In this document: piece after piece, positions 42,626 to 54,867 of the stretch
Layout: the number at the start of each line of letters is the position of its first letter
Numbering within the stretch: position 1 is the stretch's first letter
DNA from: Catenaria anguillulae PL171
Taxonomy: Eukaryota > Blastocladiomycota > Blastocladiomycetes > Blastocladiales > Catenariaceae
Direction of reading: 5' to 3'
DNA length: 64,000 nt
Assembly (NCBI GenBank): GCA_002102555.1
Contig: MCFL01000002.1
Location: 186,001-250,000, forward strand
Position numbers and translations under genes: made by a program
Notes under the pieces: generated by a model
Databases searched by the model: none
What the model was told of the DNA's origin: nothing
What the model saw: the letters and a program-made list of their open reading frames with translations, nothing else

Positions 42626-44021
42626 ATGGCTCCTCACCACCACGCCTCCCACCGCCGCACCTTCTCCGCCACCAAGATTCGCTCGCTCTTTTGGTTCCTG
42701 CTCGTTGCTGTGTTGACCACACCCTCACACAACCAAGTCGAGGCCGCACCGTTTTCTATGGGTCGCCGCCTCTATGACTTGCCCAAGACTTCTACGTCGA
42801 CCCTCCCGCTCTCTTTCGGACGCACCGACATTCCAATCCCAAGCGACCCGCCTGCACAGGGCCGGCCTGTCGTCTGGTCGCAAACCATCGACATCAAGGC
42901 CCTGCAGCCAGAGCGCAAGAATATCATCTGGACCCGGTTGCGGTTTTCGACCACAGGCACCAAACTCCGTATCCCGACAGAGCCAAGAACGACGGCAGGC
43001 TGGGGCGCAAACTTGCCTGGCGATATCGTCAAGATCACCAACCAAGCTGACCAGTCGGTGCAATACTTTAACGCGGTCACACTCAAGCAATGGTCCTTCA
43101 ACTCTGCCTTCTTCAACGGCGGCAAGCTCACACTCGAACTACTGGCCGACCCGACCCTGCCCGCCGACCAAACACCCTCCGTTGTCGTGACCTCTGTCAA
43201 GATCAACTCTGACGACTCGGACAACACCGACACCATCTCCCTCCCGCCGCCCAACTCGCAATGCAACGCCAACGACGAGCGCCGTCCCTCTTCCGACACG
43301 CGTATTGCCCGCATGATGCCATTGGATGCACAGGTTGGACCATCAACGACCCAAGCAACTCGGGATGCCAGCTCACTGCTGGTCACTGCTTTGACGACGC
43401 TGACTTGACCGAGCAAGTGCTCCAATTCAACGTGCCCACCAACATTGTGCTTCGATCAAAGCACGGCGACCGATTCCCAGTTGCCCGTCACCCGCCCGCC
43501 GACCAGCAGTTTGCTATTGATGTGGATTCCGTTCAGTTCAAGCTGTCGTCAGCTCGCCCCGCGTCAATGCCGAGGACTGGGGATACTTTGGTGTGCACCC
43601 AAACCCAAACACTGGTAAGCGCCCACGCGAGCAGTTTGCCAACCAAGCATTTGATCTTGCTCCCGTGGATCCGGCAACTGGCTTGCTCAAGGACGGCGTG
43701 GTCAAAGTCGGCGATCAAGCTACCATTCGCGGGTTTGGCGCAGTGTACGACGAGGCCAGGATGGAGTTGAGCCAGGTGCAGCAGACGCATACGGGGACAG
43801 TGTACAAGTTGGCGGATGCGTACCATGTGGATCATCGTGCAGATACCGAGGGTGGAAACAGCGGAAGCCCGATCATTTTGGCCAACGGGCAAGCTCTGGG
43901 TATTCATACGAATGGCGGGTGCAGGACAACGTCGAGTGAGTCGGCAAACTGGGGGTCCACAGTGGCCATGCGCGGGTTGCAGACTGCTCTAGCGGCTCCC
44001 AAGGGTGTGTGCAAAGTGTGA
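42626..44021 (+). CDS. Secreted trypsin-fold serine protease, copy A (frame broken twice)
   Basis: Secreted endopeptidase resembling bacterial-type lysyl endopeptidases. A signal peptide (IRSLFWFLLVAVLTTPS) is followed by a ~200-residue N-terminal beta-rich region (VVWSQTIDIKALQPERKNII). The catalytic domain has GCTGWTINDPSNSGCQLTAGHCF with the catalytic His, and GGNSGSPIILANG with the catalytic Ser. A one-base loss at about 43320 (before the GCTGW motif) and another at about 43557 (run of C) shift the frame, so three overlapping frames make up the gene. Copy B, on the opposite strand about 7.5 kb away, is intact and gives the reference reading. Decay and consensus error both remain possible. 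Confidence 0.75.
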
Positions 44022-44311
44022 GATACAATGAACGACATCAATTGTACATGCTGTATCTGTTGTAAATACTATAGACTATGTTTCAATGAACACCAGAAAG
44101 ACAATTTACATACACGATGCACCTTTGTCCTTCATTCGTCGACCATCACATGGCTCCTCATTCACCAACGTTCTTTCAGTCCTTGGCACGAATAGGTATG
44201 TGCGAGTAGGTTCGTGCAAAGTCGCGACTCCATGTCAAGTTTTCTTCCAGCCCATGTGAAAGCAATTGTGGACGCCCCAGAGCTGTTGAGCCACCAATGC
44301 ACCTATTGCTG

Positions 44312-45127
44312 TCATTTCACCGAATCTAACGCGGTCCGAGGCACCTCAGCGACGTCAAACTCGAGCGTCAGGTTGCACTTCTTTGTCCACCATTCCAGCA
44401 TAACCAACTGGTCGAGCTCCATGGCGTCGCAAAAGGCGCGATGCGAGTCCAAGGCCGTCATTCCGCTCTGCTCGGTCCACCAAGCCAAGACGTGAAACCA
44501 TGGTGTTGACGGAGTAAACTCGCGGAAGCAAGTCCTGGTGTGTCGACGACCATTCAAGATGAATGTGACCTCGTTGTCTCGCCAAATCCATACTCAGTCC
44601 AGGTTTGGGACGACCATACGGCATACAGCGATTCCCATTCAGATGGCAGATGTGAGTCTACGTATGGCAGCTTTGCCAACTCGTCCCAGGCATTTACGTC
44701 CCCCAACATGTTCTTGTACTCGCGAGCCAATCCCTTTTACCACCGGTCCCTGTGTTCCGCGCATCATTCAAGCACGTCCACCCTTCCCAAGTCACTCGCG
44801 TGCTCGGCCACATTGGGAGTGTACCATGTTGTGCGTAGCATCCATTCCATCAACTTAATCACGTTTTGTCCGCCTTCAATCGCATGGGAACACCATTCAT
44901 CGCCACACCCATAACCTTAATCAAGCTGCTTGACGTTACCTGAGTGGCAAACAACCCAAGCATTCAGCACCTGCAAGTTTCCCGACCAAAATGCAGCCTG
45001 AAAGACAGACGCCCCAGGATCGGAACAGTGAAAGTTGGTATCGTCGGGCGTTCGTAACCCGCCTTTTGCCAGCGAGTGACAAGTTGATTGTCGCGTTTCC
45101 CTCCGCTTTCCGCTGATCTGGCCACAA
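44312..45127 (-). pseudogene. Relic of an LDWW-repeat gene
   Basis: Minus-strand scraps of the repeat family found at 8-17 kb: FHVLAWWTEQSG and LVMLEWWTKKCNLTLEFD around 44350-44480, and ASVFQAAFWSGNLQVLNAWV around 44940-45020. They lie in different frames with stops between them and no N-terminal LAERLL motif. Shows that the family was once present outside the tandem array. Confidence 0.55.
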
Positions 45128-45154
45128 GTGCCGTGCCTGCTTGCAGCTAATGAA

Positions 45155-45593
45155 TCAATCCAGCAAGTCCCACGCCTTCTTGTCCAGTGCTTGACGAGCT
45201 AGGCTATTCAGTTCATCGTACGTATTCTGAAACTCCTCAATCAGAAGCCCAAAGTTCTCAACCCAACCAGTCCAGTAAATCACATCGATTGGCCCAAAAC
45301 ACATGCAGAAACAAAGTTGGCCTGTACAGGTCGACGCGATCATAGTCTCGATCCGGCAACTGCTTGAGATTCTTTCCCGTGAAACGTGAATCCTTGTGCA
45401 AGATATCAAGACCAAGTGCTTTGGATCTGACAAGCGGCGCAACATCAGGAACGCGATTGAGGCGAGACAAGGAGGACGATCGAGGCTGTTTTGCGTATCT
45501 CTTGACGCTCTGAGCAGGGATCCCCGCTCTTTTGAAGGTGTCGAAATACGACGTGAATTTCCTGGCCGAGTTCTGCAGGCAGACCGAGGCCAT
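45155..45593 (-). CDS. Unknown small protein, possibly mitochondrial
   Basis: About 145 residues if one base missing near 45290 is allowed for: the frame MASVCLQNSARKFTSYFDTF...RVDLYRPTLFLHVF overlaps one ending WVENFGLLIEEFQNTYDELN...LDKKAWDLLD. The N-terminus is basic and Ser/Ala-rich, like a weak mitochondrial presequence. Both halves look like real protein rather than noise, but no family is recognised. It is divergent from MFAP1 (start to start about 350 nt). Confidence 0.45.
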
Positions 45594-45940
45594 GGGAACC
45601 ACGCGTGGGCGTGGGTGATGTGATTGTGTGCTTTGGGCAGCGGAAAGCTTTGTGTTGGGTTTCATGTCATGGATTGGGAGAAATACATTGAGAGACCTCG
45701 GATCGATGAGAATTGATCAATCAGCAAGAGTACGAATGCAACACGCTTTGCATGCTATCCAGCCGCCAGACCGAAGTCACCTTTCCACTCCAGATCGGCG
45801 GCCCGCTCGCATCCAGATTGAACCAGATGATTATTTGACGAGGCAAGTATTGAGCTCAATGACGCATGAATCTCAGACGACACAACCACATTTCACCCTC
45901 CGCAGTCCCCCCACAGCCATCATCCCCACCCGTCACACAC

Positions 45941-47504
45941 ATGTCTAAAATCGCCGCCGTGCCCTCGCTCAATAAAAAGGGCGACACCATCCTGCAACCC
46001 GTCAAGGTCCAGCGGTACCGGCGCGGACAAGCACCCGTGGGCGCCTCGTACACCCGCAGCGACGACGACGATGACTCCGATGACTCCGACAACGATTCCG
46101 ACGGTGGTGTACACGACGATAACGGAATCACCGGTCCGACCGCCGCTGATGACGACCAACATGGCCTGGCAGTTGGCCGCGGACCCAAATCACTGGCCGT
46201 CTCGCGCACACTCGGGTTTGCATCTTCAACATCAGCAACGGGTCATGCGCCGCGAAAGGCATATGTGGCGATTGATGTGACCTCTGCATCTGCAAGTGCC
46301 ACGGCCGCCAACGCCGCGGCCGCTGCTGCATCGGATCCACGGCTGCGCCGCCTTGCTGCGCTGGCCGCGGCGTCGGCAGGGAATCAGCGGCGGCGCGCAC
46401 GCACAACCTCGTCTGGATCCTCGGGTTCGGAATCATCAGAGGACGACAAGAAGCCAGGTGAGGGTCGGGCGGCGCGCGGCGCGGCCACGCTGGAAGCACA
46501 GGCAGAACGCAGGTTATTATTGCAGCAAAAGTTGCTGGAGGCAGAGGCAGAAGAAGGTGGGCGGATGAAGGGAGGCAAGGCTGTGGGCGAGGATCTGGGT
46601 GGAAGCGGCAGTGGGAGCGGGAGCGAGGAAGAGTCGAGTGAGGAAAGTAGCAGCGAGGACGAGGAAGAGGAGGCCCCGGCGCCTGCAATGAGGATCAAGC
46701 CCAAGTTTGTGCCAAAGTACGTTCCACCTGACCTCTCTGATAACTTCGCCATCAACCTCTCACCCTTGGACTCGCTATCGCAGATTCCAGCGCAAAACCG
46801 TTCCCGACACGGCCACCCAACTCCACGAATCCACCACCCACCCATCCGCAACCACCTCTGCGGCCCGCCGTGCCGAATCCCGCGCCCTGGTTCAATCCGA
46901 AATCCAACGCGCGCAAACCGAGCTCGCGGAACACGCACTCGCCATCTCTGCCGTTGACGACACGGACGACCTGGACCCTGCCGCCGAATACGCCGCGTGG
47001 CGCGAGCGCGAGCTGGCACGCTTGCGGCGTGCACTCGAGCAGCGCCGCGCACATGAGGCCGAGCTGGCCGAACTGGAGCGCCGGCGCAACTTGACACCCG
47101 AGGAACGTGCACTTGAAGCCGAGCGGGTGGCAAGGGAACGCGAGCAGGCGCAGCAGGCAAAGCCAAAGGTCAAGTTTATGCAAAAGTATTATCACAAGGG
47201 CGCTTTTTACATGGGCGACGAGGCTGTGGGCAAGAAGGATGCAAGGGGTGTGTTGCAGCGGGATGCCACCGAGGCGCGGCCCGATCATTTCAATTATGAG
47301 GTGGTGCCCGAGGTGATGCAGCGCAAAAACTTTGGGTTGGCTGGGCAGACAAAGTGGACGCATTTGGCAAAGGAAGATACGAGCAACAAGCGGGACGCCG
47401 GGTGGTTCAAAGATAAGAAGGTTGTGGAGCGCATGGAGAGGAAGCGGGGCGGGATGGGGGACGTGGATGGTGGGTTGGCAAGGAAGCGGAACAGGGGAGA
47501 TTGA
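45941..47504 (+). CDS. MFAP1: MFAP1, spliceosome B-complex protein
   Basis: Spliceosomal protein that acts with Prp38 during B-complex activation. Exons 45941-46716 and 46784-47504, joined over a 67-nt GT-AG intron, give 498 residues; the join restores KFVPKFQRKTV. The N-terminal half is acidic and Ser-rich (DDDDDSDDSDNDSD, EEESSEESSSEDEEEE). The C-terminal half is a charged helix (AAWREREL...RNLTPEERALEAER) followed by the family core KVKFMQKYYHKGAFYMGD and the end with KTKWTHL-like GQTKWTHLAKEDT and AGWFKDKKVVERM. The start is the ATG of MSKIAAVPSLNKK, which precedes the conserved N-terminus; the frame is open further upstream without similarity. Confidence 0.92.
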
Positions 47505-47630
47505 TTGATTGAGTTTGTATTTTCCAATCAGAGATTCAAATTGGCTCCGCTCATGACATGACGACTACAGAATCAAGGACGAAGAAAGGGAGAACTGGGT
47601 ATGGACAATGGGTTTGTGATGGGATTGACT

Positions 47631-48222
47631 TTAATTGATTTGGCCGCTTGACGCTGACGCTGGTACAGCCGGATCCACGTCCATATTGTCGCCATCCTCT
47701 CCACCTTCCGTCCCATTGAGTTGCGGCGGCCCGTCAATGGTAGCACGTCTTGGACTTGAAGCAGCGGGCGGCACATCTGGCGACCTCATTCTTCCGTTTG
47801 CCAAAGTCGCAGCCGCAGCTTGCTTTGCCTTCTTGTAGGCGAGGTACTCGAGCGAGTGCGTGGCGGGGGACTGGTAGAGGACGGGCGCGGGCGGCGTTGC
47901 TGCCCATTTGAGGTCAGGAAAGGCCTGCAATGCTGTAGGCGAGAGCATGACCGGCTGGGCTTGGACTTGACCAGCGACTGTTGTGATCGGCGCCGGATGC
48001 GATGGCACCGATGGCGGGTTTGGCTGGCGGACTTGTGGTTGCATTACGGTATGCGGTGTGGATTGCTGAGAGTGTCCTTTGGCGATTTCAAGGAATTGGA
48101 CAAGGTAATAAATAACATGGTTCTTTTGACCAGGGCCCGGTTTTGCCCGGCGCTTCACTTGCAAAGCATCTGCAGTTAGTACGACCCCTCAATATGGTAT
48201 GTATACTGATGGTAGTGGCCAT
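47631..48222 (-). CDS. Unknown Pro/Ala-rich protein with a 16-nt first exon
   Basis: Two exons, 48207-48222 and 47631-48169, joined over a 37-nt intron (GTATAC...CAG with a TACTAAC branch point 4 nt before CAG), give 184 residues starting MATTINALQVKRRAKPGPGQ. The N-terminal part (QKNHVIYYLVQFLEIAKG) looks like a short folded helix. The rest is rich in Pro, Gln, Ala and Ser, with one possibly structured motif THSLEYLAYKKAKQAA and an acidic end (EGGEDGDNMDVDP). Such composition is common in nuclear or transcription proteins, but no family is recognised. Only 54 nt separate its ATG from that of LeuRS. Confidence 0.6.
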
Positions 48223-51160
<2,938 letters not shown>

Positions 51161-51554
51161 GTGGTGTATTTCAAGCAACTTTCCATGTTGACACTGATAG
51201 GTATGTATTCACAGTTGGTAGTAGACATGTATACTTTGTGCGACTCCCTCAGGAACAAACCTGGCATGATGCAAGACATCACGGAAATATGCAAAATGTG
51301 ACACAATCTCGGGTTACTCGGTCGGGTCGCAACAACGACTCCCAGTTCCCGTTCTTGCGTGCATGCTGCTCTCGGTTATGGATTTCACTTGGGAATGATG
51401 ATGTGAGACAAAGAACCACTGATTGTACTGAAATGCGATAAGATTGGTCACCACGTTGACTCGGACGAAACGAAACCAGGATAGCCATCAAACAACAACT
51501 CCCATCAAAGGCAAACTGGAGAAACAGCAACAAATTTGGTTCGTAACTCTCTGC
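51161..51554. other. Convergent 3' regions
   Basis: About 390 nt between LeuRS and protease copy B, which converge. Only 3' UTR expected; nothing else seen. Confidence 0.3.
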
Positions 51555-52970
51555 TTACGGCGAGCATACACCCCTGGGAGCCGCGAGTGCAGCCCTCAAC
51601 CCGCGCATGGCGACCGTCGACCCCCAGTTCGACGACCTGTTCGACGTGGTGGTGCACCCGCCATTGGTATGAATGCCCACAGCCTGTCCATTGGCCAAAA
51701 TGATGGGGCTTCCGCTGTTTCCGCCCTCGGTATCCACACGATGGTTCAAGTGATACGCATCGCTCAAGCTCAGCACCGTGGCCGTGTGTGACTGCTGCAC
51801 CTGGCTCAAGTCCAAACGGTCGGCCGCGTAAATGACGAGACCAAAGCCGCGGACAGTCGCTTCATCGCCACCCTGGACCGTTTCAGGTGCAAGCAGACCC
51901 GTTGCATTCAACGGAGAAAGGTCAAACGCTTGGTTGCCAAACTGCTCGCGCGGGCGCCGGCCAGTGTTTGGGTTCGGATGCACGCCAAAGTAGCCCCAGT
52001 CCTCCGAGTTGACACGCTGGCGGGTCGAAGTCAGCCTGAACTGGACGGAATTGGTATCAATCGCAAACTGCTGGTCGGCGGGCGGATGACGCAGAATGGC
52101 CACCCTATTGCCAGCCCGAGAGCGAACCACAATGTTGCGCGGCACGTTGAACTGAAGCACTTGTTGTGACAGATCTTTACCATCAAAGCAGTGGCCGGCC
52201 GTGAGCTGGCACCCTGAGTTGCTTGGGTCGTTGATAGTCCAGCCAGTGCACCCGACAGGCATGATGCGGGCAATGCGGGTGTCAGCCGAAGGGCGGCGCT
52301 CGTCATTGGCGTTGCATAGCGTGTTGGGCGGCGGGAGGGCAATAGTGTCGGTGCGACTGGATGCGTCGGCGTTGACCTTGATAGAGTCGATGACCACGGA
52401 CGGTTTGTCGTCGGCAGGTAACGTCGGGTCGGCCAAAAGTTCGACCGTGACGTTTCCACCATTGAAGAAGGCAGAGTTGAAGGACCATTGCCGGAGCGTG
52501 GCATTGTTGAAGTACTGCACTGACGCAGGGTCCGCTTGGTTGGTGATCTTGACGACATCCCCGGGCAAGTCTGCACCCCAGCTGACGTTGGCGGGCTGGG
52601 CGGGCACGCGGAGGTTGGTGCCGTTGGTGGCAAAGTGCAAGCGGGTCCAGATGATGTTTCTGCGCTCTGGCTGCAGGGCCTTGATGTCGATGTTTTGCGA
52701 CCAGACGACACGTTTGCCCTGCGCAGCCTGGGGAGCGTCGTTGTTCGCACCTGGAACTTCAATGTCGACCTGACCAATCGAGACTGGGAGATTCTCAGTG
52801 GAAACACTCGGCAGTTCAAACAGACCGCGGCGGACAGAGGGAGGAGCGGCATCGACTTGGTAGTTCTTGGACTGCGTGGCCAGCATGACAACGATGAGCA
52901 ACCACAGGATGGAGTGATGCTTGGTGGCATACGAGGTCCCATTTTTCGAGGTGCGGGTGTTGCGAGGCAT
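51555..52970 (-). CDS. Secreted trypsin-fold serine protease, copy B (intact)
   Basis: A single-exon protein of 471 residues, about 65-70% like copy A by eye. A signal peptide (ILWLLIVVMLATQS, cut probably near VDAA) is followed by a ~210-residue beta-rich N-terminal region, then the catalytic domain: GCTGWTINDPSNSGCQLTAGHCF with the catalytic His and EGGNSGSPIILANGQ with the catalytic Ser. QFAIDTNSVQFRLT may hold the Asp. Many Cys are paired as in secreted proteases. The sequence type (S1 with GCTGW...GHC) is best known from bacterial lysyl endopeptidases. The start is the ATG of MPRNTRTSKNG; the frame is open 32 codons further upstream but that would bury the signal peptide. Confidence 0.88.
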   Translation of the reverse strand: MPRNTRTSKNGTSYATKHHSILWLLIVVMLATQSKNYQVDAAPPSVRRGLFELPSVSTENLPVSIGQVDIEVPGANNDAPQAAQGKRVVWSQNIDIKALQPERRNIIWTRLHFATNGTNLRVPAQPANVSWGADLPGDVVKITNQADPASVQYFNNATLRQWSFNSAFFNGGNVTVELLADPTLPADDKPSVVIDSIKVNADASSRTDTIALPPPNTLCNANDERRPSADTRIARIMPVGCTGWTINDPSNSGCQLTAGHCFDGKDLSQQVLQFNVPRNIVVRSRAGNRVAILRHPPADQQFAIDTNSVQFRLTSTRQRVNSEDWGYFGVHPNPNTGRRPREQFGNQAFDLSPLNATGLLAPETVQGGDEATVRGFGLVIYAADRLDLSQVQQSHTATVLSLSDAYHLNHRVDTEGGNSGSPIILANGQAVGIHTNGGCTTTSNRSSNWGSTVAMRGLRAALAAPRGVCSP

Positions 52971-54867
52971 GGTGAAAACGCTGAGATGGAAGGGATTGCA
53001 GATACAAAGGAGTGGAATGGTGTAGATCGGGGGATCAGGTCTATTGCAGATTGGATGAGGGATCACAGCGAGGAAGTTGGGGGCGGAGGCAAGTATTTGA
53101 AGGTGGAATTGGCATTTCTTGTCTCAAGCGAGACGGATCTCTGCCGCGCTCACCAACCCGTGTGCGTCTATCAGCGGAAGGAGACAGTGACTGTACCGGC
53201 GCTCATGATCTCTTTTGCTTGAATCGGTGCCGACAATAGTCATGTGTGTGGTCCGATGACGATCGGCCGTCTTCCGGCGCGCATAATCCGTCAAACGAGT
53301 GATCGCGATCACCTCAAGATGTCTCACATGTGCTCCCTTTGTGTTTGCAAGTCACTTTGTGATTTGAACATCATGGCATTGCAGCGCTATGCATGGACAT
53401 TGTGCAGCAGCTCTTTGCTGATGTACACACCTAGCCGATTGCGACATCGGTATTGCCTTGGTTGTCTGGAGTCAACGCACCCAGTCATGTCATACAGCCA
53501 CGAGTGGTAGTGTGACAGCTTAGCTGACTTCTTTGAAACGCCCACTGCCCACTGTCATGCATTCGTTGTCCTGGCGTTGTCGTTGCACACATGAGACGTA
53601 CATAGCGGCTGGCACACTTTTGGGATCACCTGCCGTGCGGCACCGAAAGTACATGTGCTCTTATTTTCCTAACCAGTGCCCCTGCAAGCCATGTCATCCA
53701 CGTTGTCGAGAACTCATGTCGTAATGTAGTCAAGACGAGTAAATCGAAGCGAGATGATGTGCGACCGGCCCTACCCCCTCCTCTCTTGCTTCTCGCATGG
53801 AAGACAGTTGCCGGTTGTGCAACCGCAGGTGGAAACAAACCATGTAAGTGTAGAGTCCTAAACACACAAAACAGGAGGTAATTCGTTGAGCTGATTGGAC
53901 AATTCCGAGCCTCAGGTTTGCTCGCATTATTGTTGGAATGATGTGTATACATTCTGTCTGCGTAACGGGTTCACAAAATATGGCAGGCGTTACGATGTTT
54001 CCTATCGAGTGTGAACGTTGACTTGAGTCACTCGCCAGAGGCAAAGTGATTTGATGATCCGGCGGTGGTCTGGGCGCAAGTACACGAGAAAATCATATGC
54101 CGTGATCTAAAACGAGAGGTGAAGGATTACTTCGTCTGGTGGGTCGGATTTGTTGCCCCGGCACACCTGTCTGCGCTTCCGTTTACTCGTGACTCAATGC
54201 CGTCGGTGCCAACCTTCTTCCTGAGCAGCCAACTCGGCCAATCGAGCAGTTGCAACTTGTTATCTGACTTGTGATGTTGAGAACTTATACTCTGCAGACA
54301 TTCCGGGGTTCCGCCGTCGATTGTGCCATTGGTGCAACATGAATGGCAAACGAGGTCCTGCAGTCATTGGTCGCAGTGTGTATTCAAGGCACTGATGCAG
54401 CAAAATTCAACTGTGTGAAATAACGATGACGGATTGGTCTTCTGAGACGATAAGGAGGACGTGTTTCACTTGAGGTGAATCGACGGCCCAGAAACTCGAT
54501 GCACGTGAAGAGTGTTTGCAAAGTTGTGCGTGACCAGCTGATCAAAAGCGAGATCATCGGTGTTCGATCAACAGTTTTTCGTCCCACTGAGGAAACACAC
54601 AATCGAAAATCGTCAACACACAGGCACGGAAATAAAAGCAAGCTCCTGGTGCCGCCACGAGATCCCCCCTCTCTGCCCCTTTGCCCCTAGGCTTTGTTAT
54701 AGCTGTCGCTTCTAGGACGTAGTCGTCGTACAGTATACCCAGGCCATCCACTATCCACTAAGCCAAGACCCCCTGAAATCTCATCTTCAACCTCACGCCC
54801 ACAGCCACAGCCGTCCTCAGCTGCCACCATCAGCCCGGCCTCCATCAACCAAAACACCTTCATCACA
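52971..54867. other. Gene-poor stretch between protease B and Argonaute
   Basis: About 1.9 kb holding the two divergent promoters. Only short open frames, AT-richer than the flanks. It contains the palindrome GTGATCGCGATCAC at 53299-53312. No tRNA or repeat recognised. Confidence 0.4.
53299..53312. promoter_or_regulatory. 14-nt palindrome upstream of protease copy B
   Basis: GTGATCGCGATCAC is a perfect palindrome about 330 nt upstream of the protease B start. Its core TGATCGCGATCA also occurs at 21291-21302 in front of the ABHD11 gene. Possibly a binding site of one dimeric factor; unproven. Confidence 0.3.

Noticed and set aside
52971-54867. tRNA or other structured RNA gene in the gene-poor stretch
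   Set aside because: No cloverleaf with B-box-like GGTTCGAATCC could be found by eye on either strand; a tRNAscan-SE or Infernal run would be decisive.
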